64,000 nucleotides of DNA from Nonomuraea indica (GTDB lineage: Bacteria > Actinomycetota > Actinomycetes > Streptosporangiales > Streptosporangiaceae): NCBI RefSeq assembly GCF_002850745.1, contig NZ_KZ559472.1:336347-400346 (forward strand), given 5' to 3'. Position 1 is the stretch's first letter. Each line of letters begins with the position of its first letter. Position numbers and translations under genes: made by a program. The notes under the pieces are model-generated. The model searched no databases, was not told where the DNA came from, and saw only the letters and a program-made list of their open reading frames with translations. Positions 1 to 7,091 of this stretch are shown one piece after another.

Positions 1-192
1 GCACAGTGCGCCGCGCGGCTGGACGCCTGGCATCGCGGCGGCTGCCGTGGGGACCGGCCACGGGGACGGCTCCGGCAGCACATCAAGCCGGAGCTGGGGC
101 GGCTGCGCAAGCTGCTGGCCCTGCCGCTGTACCGGATGGCCGTGGACCCGGACGGCCGCCCGGCCGACATGCGCCGGTCACGCCACTTCTGA
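1..192 (+). CDS. C-terminal end of an unidentified protein (5' truncated)
   Basis: Frame 1 is open from the first base to a TGA at 190-192 and gives 63 residues rich in Arg and Leu, ending in DGRPADMRRSRHF. The composition looks like a real protein C-terminus, and the stop is followed at once by a terminator-like inverted repeat. I do not recognise the family from this fragment, and the N-terminal part lies outside the window. It converges on the MauE-thioredoxin gene. Confidence 0.45.
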   Translation, partial: AQCAARLDAWHRGGCRGDRPRGRLRQHIKPELGRLRKLLALPLYRMAVDPDGRPADMRRSRHF

Positions 193-212
193 CCGGCCCC
201 GCCGGGCCCTGT

Positions 213-246
213 CACGTGGCCCGCCCTTGGCCGGACACGCCACGTG
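213..246. terminator. Inverted repeat between convergent genes
   Basis: CACGTGGC at 213-220 is perfectly complementary to GCCACGTG at 239-246 around an 18-base loop. It lies between the stop of the first partial gene and the stop of the MauE-thioredoxin gene, so it may end transcription from both sides. No T-run follows. Confidence 0.35.
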
Positions 247-263
247 CGGCCGCCGGGCCGACG

Positions 264-1193
264 TCACGCGGTGGCGACCGTCTCGGCGCGGGCCAGCACC
301 CGTTCCAGCTCGGCCGGCTCGGCCGCGCCGCCGCAGGCCAGGACGGTCCCGTCGCGGCCGGTCACCACGGCGTACGGCGGCCAGGGGATGTCGTTGCGGT
401 CGAAGACGTCCGGGTCCACGACCACGGGCAGCCCGCCACCGCCGTACCCGTCGGCCGCGCTCACCAGGACGACCTCCATGCGCCCGGACAGCGCCGCGAA
501 CTCCGGCAGCATCGCACCGCACAGCCCGCACCCGGGCGCGACCAGCGCGTACAGCACCCGTTCGGCGCCGGGCTCCGGCGCGCCGGTCAGGGCGAAACGG
601 GCACCGGGGCGCGGCCCGTGGGAGGGGCGTCGTCCTGGGAGCAGGCGCGGCGCCGCGAACACGACCGCGACCAGGCCCGCCGCCACTGGCGCCTGGACGG
701 GCGCGAACGGGACCGGACCGGCCAGGCCCGCCGTCACGGCCAGCGCCAGCAGCAGGCCGGTACGCGCCAGCGTGCCCGGACCGACGAGGTCCCGGCCACC
801 GAAGCAGCCGCAGTCCACGCTCATCCCGCGCCGCAGCACGGACACCATCGCCGTGAGGAACGCCGCGAACAGCAGCCCCGCCACCACGGCCGCCCACCGT
901 CGCAGGTCCGGCCCGAGCGCGTCCGGCCCGAGCGCGTCCGACCCGAGCGCGTCCGGCCCGAGCGCGTCCGGCCCGAGCGCGTCCGGCGGGAGGAGGCTCG
1001 GCGCGAGGAGCAGCCCGGCGGCGGCCACCTCGGCCACGATCACCGCCACCGCCACCGGCCGGGACAGGCGGCCGGGCAGCAGTCGGTAACCGGCCACCGA
1101 CGCGGCGAAGCCCCGCACGTCGCGCAGCTTGCCCAGCGCCGCCACCAGCAACACCGCCGCCACGGCGAGATACGCCGACTCCGCGACGATCAC
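264..1193 (-). CDS. MauE/DoxX-like membrane protein fused to a thioredoxin-fold domain
   Basis: 309 residues. The N-terminal half (about 1-165) has several hydrophobic helices of the MauE type (a quinone-linked or redox-associated membrane module related to DoxX), including the conserved GKLRD near residue 22. The C-terminal half has a thioredoxin fold with a CGLC active site preceded by LVAPG and followed by a PWPPYAV cis-proline segment. The GTG start at 1193 overlaps the TGA of the ABC transporter (GTGA), so the two are translationally coupled. Residues about 72-96 are an LGPDA pentapeptide repeat. MauE proteins are known to assist disulfide formation in methylamine dehydrogenase. Here I infer a role in the redox state of the Cys-rich lanthipeptide encoded divergently. 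Confidence 0.8.
   Translation of the reverse strand: MIVAESAYLAVAAVLLVAALGKLRDVRGFAASVAGYRLLPGRLSRPVAVAVIVAEVAAAGLLLAPSLLPPDALGPDALGPDALGSDALGPDALGPDLRRWAAVVAGLLFAAFLTAMVSVLRRGMSVDCGCFGGRDLVGPGTLARTGLLLALAVTAGLAGPVPFAPVQAPVAAGLVAVVFAAPRLLPGRRPSHGPRPGARFALTGAPEPGAERVLYALVAPGCGLCGAMLPEFAALSGRMEVVLVSAADGYGGGGLPVVVDPDVFDRNDIPWPPYAVVTGRDGTVLACGGAAEPAELERVLARAETVATA
906..980. repeat. Five 15-bp tandem repeats inside the MauE gene
   Basis: The unit GTCCGGCCCGAGCGC occurs five times head to tail, with one substitution in the third copy. It stays in frame and encodes (LGPDA)n on the minus strand, between transmembrane segments. Confidence 0.85.
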
Positions 1194-3112
1194 GGCACCC
1201 GCTGCCGGTAGGCCGAGGCCTGCAACTCGTACAGGTCGGCGTAGAGGCCCTCAAGGGCCATCAGCTCGTCGTGGGTGCCCTGCTCGGCGACGGCGCCGTG
1301 GTCGAGCACGTAGATGCGGTCGGCGTAGCGGACGCTCGCCAGCCGGTGTGTGATCAGCACGATCGTCCGGCCGTCGGCGTGGCCGCGGATCCGCTCGAAC
1401 AGGGCGTGCTCGGCGCGGGCGTCAAGGGCGGAGGTCGGCTCGTCGAAGATGACCAACGCGGCGTCGCGGTAGAACCCGCGCGCCACGGCGATGCGCTGCC
1501 ACTGGCCGCCCGACAGGTCGTGCCCGCCGCGGAAGCGGCGGTCGAGCAGCGCGTCGTAGCCGTCGGGCAGCCCGGCCACCACCTCGTCCGCACCCGCGGC
1601 GGCGCAGGCGGCGGCCAGCCGGTCGTCCTCCGGGGGACGGCCCATGACGATGTTCTCGCGGACGGTCAGCGGCCAGCGGGTGTGATCCTGGGCGATCACC
1701 GAGACGCTCCGGCGCAGCGTCTCGCCGTCGAACGCGCCGAGGTCGACGCCGTCCCAGCGGATCGCGCCCTGCTGCGGCCGGTAGAGCCCCGCCAGGAGCT
1801 TGGCCAGGGTGGTCTTGCCCGAGCCGTTCTCGCCGACCAGGGCGACGACCTCGCCTCTGCCGAGGGTCACGCTCACGTCCGTCAGCGCGGGCCGGTCGGC
1901 GCCGGGGTAGGTGAACGTGACGTGCTCGGCGTCCAGGCGGTGGAACGGCGCGGGCGCGCTCGCGGCGGCCGGGGGAGAGGCGGGGAGCCGTTGCCGGGCC
2001 AGGTCGCAGAAGGCCAGGTAGTCGCCGAAGTAGAGGCCGGCCTCGTAGAGCCGGTTCATGGTCTGGACGAGGGCGGTGAGCGACACCTGCCCGGTCCTGA
2101 TGGCGAGCACCGCCGCGCCGGCCACCGACAGCGGGATGACGCCGACGGCCAGCAGGACGCCGAGCGTCACGTAAACGCCGGCCGTGGCGACGCCGGTCAG
2201 CAGGTCGCCGCCGGCCTTGGTGGCGGCCTGGCGGCGGGCCACGTCGAGCTGGACGTCCTGCTCCAGGTCGGCGACCTTGGCGTACTGGCCGAGCAGGTAG
2301 TCGCGCAGCGTGAACGCCCGCACCTCGGCGGCGGGCTGCCGCTCGGCCATGAGGTCCGACAGCATGAACTTGCGCCGCCGCGCCGCCGACAGCCGGTAGA
2401 ACGCCCGGTAGCCCAGCCGGGCCGTGCGCACCGCCGCCCAGCCCGCCGGCACCGCGGTGACCAGCAGCAACGGCATGAGAACCGGGTGCAGCAGGCCGAG
2501 CGCCACCGCCGAGGCGAGCACGCCGACCGCCCCCGTGACGACCGCGATGGTGGTCTCGACCACGGTGGCGGTGTCGGGCACGCCGCTGTCGCGAGCCCTC
2601 CGCATCGCGTTGTGGAAGTCGTGGTCGTCGAACGCGGCCAGCTCCACCCGGGTGGTCAGCTCGAACAGGCGGGTCTCGGCCAGCCGTTCGACCTGGGGTT
2701 TCAGCCGGGCCTGGGCCCAGCCCGCGGCCGCCAGCAACCCGCCGCGCAGTCCGGTCGCCGCCGCCACGAACAGCAGTGAGGGCAGGGCGGCCCGGACGCG
2801 CTCAGGCGTGGGCCCGGCGGCGAGCAGCGAGGCGAGGACGTCGGAGGTGGCGACCAGTCCGAAGACGGTGAAGACGCCGGCCACCAGGTTGCCCGTCAGG
2901 GCCACGGCCGTGTCGCGGGGGCTCGCCTGCCACGCCATCCGCAGCGCCGCGGCCACCAGGGACGGCAGCCTGCGGGCGATCGTGCCGAGGGTGGCGGTCA
3001 GCAGGTGCTCGTCGTGGCTCTCCCAGTACGCGACCACGAGCCCCGACCTGTCGTCCGGGACGTCCGCCCGGCGTCCGCGCCACCAGAGCCTCATGCGCCG
3101 GGGCCTGCCCAT
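1190..3112 (-). CDS. ABC transporter, fused membrane and ATPase domains (lanthipeptide export candidate)
   Basis: 640 residues, the usual length of a half-size exporter. An N-terminal six-helix membrane domain (about 40-370) is followed by an ATPase with Walker A GENGSGKTT, signature LSGGQWQR, Walker B ALVIFDEP and switch ITHRLAS. There is no C39 peptidase domain, so the transporter is unlikely to cut the leader. It is transcribed away from the precursor across a 278-bp region and is the first gene of a two-gene operon with the MauE-thioredoxin gene. An ATG at 3094 is an alternative start. The family is clear; the export role is inferred from position. Confidence 0.85.
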   Translation of the reverse strand: MGRPRRMRLWWRGRRADVPDDRSGLVVAYWESHDEHLLTATLGTIARRLPSLVAAALRMAWQASPRDTAVALTGNLVAGVFTVFGLVATSDVLASLLAAGPTPERVRAALPSLLFVAAATGLRGGLLAAAGWAQARLKPQVERLAETRLFELTTRVELAAFDDHDFHNAMRRARDSGVPDTATVVETTIAVVTGAVGVLASAVALGLLHPVLMPLLLVTAVPAGWAAVRTARLGYRAFYRLSAARRRKFMLSDLMAERQPAAEVRAFTLRDYLLGQYAKVADLEQDVQLDVARRQAATKAGGDLLTGVATAGVYVTLGVLLAVGVIPLSVAGAAVLAIRTGQVSLTALVQTMNRLYEAGLYFGDYLAFCDLARQRLPASPPAAASAPAPFHRLDAEHVTFTYPGADRPALTDVSVTLGRGEVVALVGENGSGKTTLAKLLAGLYRPQQGAIRWDGVDLGAFDGETLRRSVSVIAQDHTRWPLTVRENIVMGRPPEDDRLAAACAAAGADEVVAGLPDGYDALLDRRFRGGHDLSGGQWQRIAVARGFYRDAALVIFDEPTSALDARAEHALFERIRGHADGRTIVLITHRLASVRYADRIYVLDHGAVAEQGTHDELMALEGLYADLYELQASAYRQRVP

Positions 3113-3219
3113 GGTCGGCGGAACGGCCGAGATCCCCCTGTCACGCAGGTCAATCTAGAAGATCGAAGTCGTGCTGTAAAGGTGCATGTAAATGTATTTT
3201 GGCGATTATGGCTGCTCTC

Positions 3220-3249
3220 TGGACAGGCTTCCGGATATATGCACATAAT
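3220..3249 (+). promoter_or_regulatory. Candidate promoter for the lanthipeptide precursor
   Basis: TGGACA (3220-3225) and CATAAT (3244-3249) are separated by 18 bases in the only AT-rich stretch (about 3150-3260) between the divergent exporter and precursor genes. The rest of this intergenic region shows no further gene. Confidence 0.35.
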
Positions 3250-3390
3250 GCGTCCGTTTGCTCGCGACGCGGGGATCGTGAGAGCGATTCGCGGTCGTGG
3301 GCAGGGCGCGGGAAAAGGTGCCTACCGGCGCCATCCCGAGGCTCAGGTCCCCACGTCGGCCGCCCATAGGCGACCAAGGAAGGAGCCCTT

Positions 3391-3561
3391 ATGTCGGTCC
3401 TGGCCCTGGAACCCCGAGACGCCGGAGTCCTCGAGTACGAGGACCTCGCCGTCGACTTCGAAGGCGAGCTGGGCAAGCTGGCGCACGGCCCCCAGGCCTG
3501 CGTCAACACCTGCAAGCGCACGGTGTGCAGCCGCTTCCCCTGCTGCCCGTCCATCGTCTAG
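3391..3561 (+). CDS. lanA: Cys-rich lanthipeptide precursor
   Basis: 56 residues. ATG 3391 has a strong ribosome binding site (AAGGAAGGA). An acidic, Leu-rich leader (about 1-35) precedes the core ACVNTCKRTVCSRFPCCPSI with a final V. The core has five Cys (37, 41, 46, 51, 52) but only Thr40, Thr44 and Ser47 upstream of the last Cys, plus Ser54 after it. At most three conventional rings can form, so at least one Cys is left, or two remain free to form a disulfide. There is no SxxSxxxC labionin motif and no resemblance to the venezuelin leader as I remember it. A LanL-type synthetase follows and an exporter lies divergently. I did not recognise a known precursor family. Confidence 0.8.
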   Translation: MSVLALEPRDAGVLEYEDLAVDFEGELGKLAHGPQACVNTCKRTVCSRFPCCPSIV

Positions 3562-3578
3562 AAGCGCCGTCCGTAGCG

Positions 3579-3652
3579 CCTCGCCCCGTGTGGTGACGCG
3601 GGGTGAGGCCGTGCGCTGGAAAAGGCCACCGGCGCTGTCCGGTGGCCTTTTT
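3579..3652 (+). terminator. Two hairpins, the second a strong intrinsic terminator, between precursor and synthetase
   Basis: A first hairpin (3579-3608) pairs CCTC and CCCCG with CGGGG and GAGG. The second pairs AAAGGCCACCGG (3621-3632) perfectly with CCGGTGGCCTTT (3639-3650) around a 6-base loop and ends in T5. It lies just upstream of the synthetase and probably works as an attenuator that keeps precursor mRNA in excess over synthetase mRNA. Confidence 0.8.
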
Positions 3653-3691
3653 CGCATGAGAGCCGATGCGCTGCGCTGTCAAGGGGTGACT

Positions 3692-6388
3692 GTGGAGAGA
3701 ACCGTGCTGGACCGCCTTGCCCAATTTGCAGAGTCGAACACTAGGGAATTGTACGAGGACGACACGTGGATCAGCGTGCACGACCCTCGTACCGACATTC
3801 CGCCGCAAGGCTGGAAAATTCACATTTCAGCACGTCCCGGCACTCTCGCCGACACCCTTGACCGGGCACTGCCGATCCTGGCCGAGGCCGGGTGCGCGTT
3901 CAAGGTGGCCCGGTCGGCCGAGACGCTCATGGAGCTCAACACCGGCGACGTCGACGCCGCGGCCGTGGGCAAGGCCATGACCGTCTACCCGGAGCAGGAC
4001 GCCGTGGTGGAGCTGGGACACGCCCTCGCCGACGCCCTGTCGGGACTGTCCGCGCCGCGTGTCGTCAGCGACCGGCGGGTACGGCCTGACGCGCCGGTCT
4101 ACTACCGGTACGCCCCCTTCGCCCCGCAGTACCGGGTGGACGAGAACGGCGACTTCGAGCTGATCGTGATCGGACCGGACGGCGAGCAACTGGCGGGCGC
4201 GGCCGGGCCCGAGTTCACCTGCCCGCCCTGGGCCACCGACCCGTTCCGCCCCGGCACCGACGCCTCCCCGGAGCGGCGACAGCCGGAGCGGCGACAGCAG
4301 GAGGAGGAGGGCGGGACCGGCGGCGGCCGGATCGTCGGCGGCCGCTACCGCGTGACCTCCGGAGTCGTCCGGGGCCCGCGCGGCAACGTCTACCGCGCCA
4401 CCGACGCCGCCGGCAGGCGGGTCGTCGTCAAGGAGGCCCGCGCCTACGTCGGGGAGAACGCCGAGGGCTGGGACCTGCGGATGTACCTCCGCAACGAGCT
4501 GCGCATCCTCCAGGCGCTGCGGGGCGTGACGGGCGTGCCCGAGCCGATCGACCACTTCCGGCACGGTGACGACGAGTTCCTCGTCATGACCGACGCGGGC
4601 AGCCGCGACCTCAACCGGGACGTCGCGGAGAACGGCCTGTTCACCGAGGAACCCGGCACCGGACGCGACCTCGGCGCGCTGGCCGCCCGGCTGCTGGAGG
4701 TGCTGGACGCGGTGCACGGGCGTGGCGTCGTCGTCAGAGACCTCTCGCCGAAGAACGTCGTCCTCGGCGACGACGGCCGGTGCACGCTCATCGACTTCGG
4801 CAACAGCAGGTACGACGGCCTGCAGCTGCCCGGCTGGAGCTACGGCTACAGCGTCCCCGGCCAGCAGACCGGCCGCGAGTCCGTGCCCGCCGACGACTAC
4901 TTCTCGCTCGGCGCCACCCTGTTCTTCGCGGCCACCGGGATGAACCCGGTCATGATCGACCCCGATCCGGCCCGCAACGTCGAGCGCACGCTGATGTGCC
5001 TGGCCCGGATGTTCCCCAGCGGTGCCACGGGCGTGCCCGGCCTGCTGTCGGGCCTGCTGAGCCTGGACCCCGACGAGCGCGCCGAGGCCGCCGCCGAGAT
5101 CCGCGCCACGTACGGAACCGTCCCCGCCGAGATCCGCGCCACTCACGAGGCCGTCCCCGTCGAGGGCGGCGCCACTCACGGGACCGTCCCCGCCGAGGGC
5201 GGGCGCGGCGGGGCACGCCGTCGCCGGTGGGCGCTTCCCGCGACGCCGAAGCTCACCGGCGACCTGCTGTCGCGGGCGCTCGACCACACCGTGCGCGAGT
5301 GCGTCGCCTTCGCCGAGCGGCTGATGGCCGCGCCCGAGGACGTCCGACGGGCGAGCCCGCCGGTCACCAACGTCTACGGCGGCTGCGCCGGCGTCGGGAT
5401 GGAACTGCTGCACCACCCGGAGGCCAAGACCGTGGCCGGTGACCTGGCCCGCTGGACGGTCCGGGTGACGCCGCCCGCCAAGCTGCCGCCCTCGCTGTAC
5501 TTCGGCCGGACCGGCACGGCGCTGTTCCTGACCGCCGCCCGCCTGACCACCGTGCCCGAGCTGACCGAGCCGGCGCCGGTCACCCTCGACGGTCCGCAGC
5601 GCGCCGACCAGGCGCACGGCGTCGCCGGGATCGGCTCGGGCCATCTGGCGCTGGCCGCCGTCGAGCCCGCCGCGAGCGCCCGGCACCTCGCGGTCGCCGC
5701 CGAGTGCGCCCGGCTGCTCGTCGCCGGCGACGTCAAGGACGCGGACGACACGGACGACAAGACACCCCCGCCGCCGGGCTCCGGCGTGTCCGTGGAGACG
5801 GCCTACGCCCACGGCGAGGCGGGCTGCGCCGACTTCCTGCTCTCCTACCACGAGGCCACCGGCGACCGGGCGGCCGGGGAGGCGGCCAGGGAACGGTTCG
5901 CTGCGCTCGCCGTACGGGCCGAGGCCCTGGTGGAAGAGCTGAACGGTCCGGACGCCCGCCCGATGGGGGCGTCCTGGTGCCAGGGCATGTCGGGCATCAC
6001 GGGCGCGCTGGCGCACGCGGCCGGCGCGTACGGCGACGACGGCTACCTGCGGCTGGCCGAGCGGGGGGCACGGGCGTGCCTGACCGTCGCCCCGCAGGCG
6101 TGGGTGGTCTCCCAGTGCTGCGGGCTGGCGGGCATCGGCGAGGCTCTCATCGACCTCGCGATGCTCACCGGCGACGACGGCTACTGGCGCGGCGCCGAGG
6201 AGATCGCCGAGCTGATGCTCGTCCGGGCCGGCGGTGAGCCGTCGCGGCCGGTCTTCCCCGGCAACGACCTCGACAAGGCCGGCCACACCTGGAGCACCGG
6301 GGCCGCCGGTGTGCTGTCGTTCCTGCGCCGCCTCGACCGCCGCGCGGGGAGCCGCCTGTGGACGGCCGGCTGGCGGCTGCCCGGATGA
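3692..6388 (+). CDS. lanL: Class IV-like lanthionine synthetase (lyase-kinase-cyclase)
   Basis: About 898 residues. An N-terminal phospho-Ser/Thr lyase-like domain (about 1-150) is followed by a kinase (about 215-465, with RDLSPKNVVL and DFGNSRYDG) and a LanC-like cyclase (about 525-898). The cyclase keeps AYAHGEAG, WCQG (Cys763) and SQCCG (Cys809, Cys810), so a full zinc site appears as Cys-Cys-Cys instead of the usual Cys-Cys-His. Class III (LanKC) enzymes lack these ligands, which argues for class IV. I chose GTG 3692 because AAGGGG lies five bases upstream; ATG 3656 abuts the terminator and has no ribosome binding site, and GTG 3686 and 3704 are also possible. A 33-bp repeat lies in the kinase-cyclase linker. 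It would dehydrate and cyclise the precursor just upstream. Confidence 0.88.
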   Translation: MERTVLDRLAQFAESNTRELYEDDTWISVHDPRTDIPPQGWKIHISARPGTLADTLDRALPILAEAGCAFKVARSAETLMELNTGDVDAAAVGKAMTVYPEQDAVVELGHALADALSGLSAPRVVSDRRVRPDAPVYYRYAPFAPQYRVDENGDFELIVIGPDGEQLAGAAGPEFTCPPWATDPFRPGTDASPERRQPERRQQEEEGGTGGGRIVGGRYRVTSGVVRGPRGNVYRATDAAGRRVVVKEARAYVGENAEGWDLRMYLRNELRILQALRGVTGVPEPIDHFRHGDDEFLVMTDAGSRDLNRDVAENGLFTEEPGTGRDLGALAARLLEVLDAVHGRGVVVRDLSPKNVVLGDDGRCTLIDFGNSRYDGLQLPGWSYGYSVPGQQTGRESVPADDYFSLGATLFFAATGMNPVMIDPDPARNVERTLMCLARMFPSGATGVPGLLSGLLSLDPDERAEAAAEIRATYGTVPAEIRATHEAVPVEGGATHGTVPAEGGRGGARRRRWALPATPKLTGDLLSRALDHTVRECVAFAERLMAAPEDVRRASPPVTNVYGGCAGVGMELLHHPEAKTVAGDLARWTVRVTPPAKLPPSLYFGRTGTALFLTAARLTTVPELTEPAPVTLDGPQRADQAHGVAGIGSGHLALAAVEPAASARHLAVAAECARLLVAGDVKDADDTDDKTPPPPGSGVSVETAYAHGEAGCADFLLSYHEATGDRAAGEAARERFAALAVRAEALVEELNGPDARPMGASWCQGMSGITGALAHAAGAYGDDGYLRLAERGARACLTVAPQAWVVSQCCGLAGIGEALIDLAMLTGDDGYWRGAEEIAELMLVRAGGEPSRPVFPGNDLDKAGHTWSTGAAGVLSFLRRLDRRAGSRLWTAGWRLPG
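5093..5191. repeat. Three 33-bp tandem repeats in the LanL linker
   Basis: Three consecutive 33-bp units (5093-5125, 5126-5158, 5159-5191) encode AEIRATYGTVP-like 11-mers between the kinase and cyclase domains (residues about 468-500). The last unit is more diverged. Confidence 0.8.
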
Positions 6389-6395
6389 GGCGGGC

Positions 6396-6848
6396 TCAGG
6401 AGCGTGTCGCCTGGTGCAGGCCGTGGATGGCGAGGACGTAGCCGTACACGCCGAACCCGACGACGATGCCGCGCGCCACCGGCGAGAGGTAGGAGTGGTG
6501 CCGGAACTCCTCTCGCCGGTGCACGTTCGAGATGTGCACCTCGACCACCGGCACCTCCGCGCCCTCGATCGCGTCGTGCAGCGCGACCGAGGTGTGCGTG
6601 TAGGCCCCGGCGTTGAACACCACGCCCACGCACCGGCCGGCCCTGTGCTCGACGCCGGCCTCATGGATCCAGTCGACGAGCTGCCCCTCGTGGTTGGACT
6701 GCCGGCACACGGCCTCAAGGCCCAGCCGCTCGGCCTCCTCGCGGCACAGCGCCTCCACGTCCGCCAGCGTGGCCGAACCGTAGACCTCGGGCCTGCGGGT
6801 GCCGAGGAGGTTGAGGTTGGGGCCGTTCAGGATGAGGACGGTCGGCAT
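6396..6848 (-). CDS. aroQ: Type II 3-dehydroquinate dehydratase
   Basis: 150 residues, the normal length for this dodecameric enzyme, which converts 3-dehydroquinate to 3-dehydroshikimate in the shikimate pathway. Diagnostic segments are LNGPNLNLLGTRRPEVYG with the catalytic Tyr, the active-site loop with RQSNHEG, VFNAGAYTHTSVAL, EVHISNVHRREEFR and a C-terminal GVYGYVLAI. It is convergent with lanL and only seven bases separate the stops. It stands alone, without other aro genes nearby. Confidence 0.95.
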   Translation of the reverse strand: MPTVLILNGPNLNLLGTRRPEVYGSATLADVEALCREEAERLGLEAVCRQSNHEGQLVDWIHEAGVEHRAGRCVGVVFNAGAYTHTSVALHDAIEGAEVPVVEVHISNVHRREEFRHHSYLSPVARGIVVGFGVYGYVLAIHGLHQATRS

Positions 6849-6983
6849 GCGGGCCTCGCTTCGCGCTGTCGTGCCTTGCGTTGACCGGTCCATCTTCCCG
6901 CCACGCCGGAAAACCGGTTGATCGCGCCGCGGAGTGTCTGTTCTACTCGCGGTGACGTCCCACGGATCGAGGAGGTAACGAGA

Positions 6984-7091
6984 ATGAGGTCTCCCGTCAT
7001 GTCCCAGCTCGTAATCTCCGTCTATCCGAAGGACATGACGCTTCGTGCGTACGCTCAACCTGGGGATCCTGGCGCATGTAGACGCCGGTAA
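6984..7091 (+). CDS. Candidate 35-residue leader peptide overlapping the ribosomal protection gene
   Basis: ATG 6984 has an excellent GGAGG (6971-6975) eight bases upstream. The frame runs 35 codons to a TAA at 7089-7091 and so overlaps the first 47 bases of the downstream gene in another frame. The downstream GTG 7045 has only a weak GAAGGA 11 bases away and an in-frame stop just upstream at 7036. Drug-stalled or inefficient translation of this peptide could control the resistance gene. The peptide has no recognisable family, so it is a prediction from signals alone. Confidence 0.45.
   Translation: MRSPVMSQLVISVYPKDMTLRAYAQPGDPGACRRR

Noticed and set aside
3220..3390. A second lanthipeptide precursor in the divergent intergenic region
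   Set aside because: No frame with a start, ribosome binding site and Cys/Ser/Thr-rich end was found between 3113 and 3390.
3656..3691. ATG 3656 as the LanL start
   Set aside because: It lies four bases after the terminator T-run and has no ribosome binding site; GTG 3692 with AAGGGG five bases upstream is better. It is not fully excluded.
3827..6718. 963-residue open frame antisense to LanL and aroQ
   Set aside because: Its composition (Arg, Gly, Ala, His without hydrophobic core) is that of the non-coding strand of high-GC genes, and both LanL and aroQ have clear domain signatures on their own frames.
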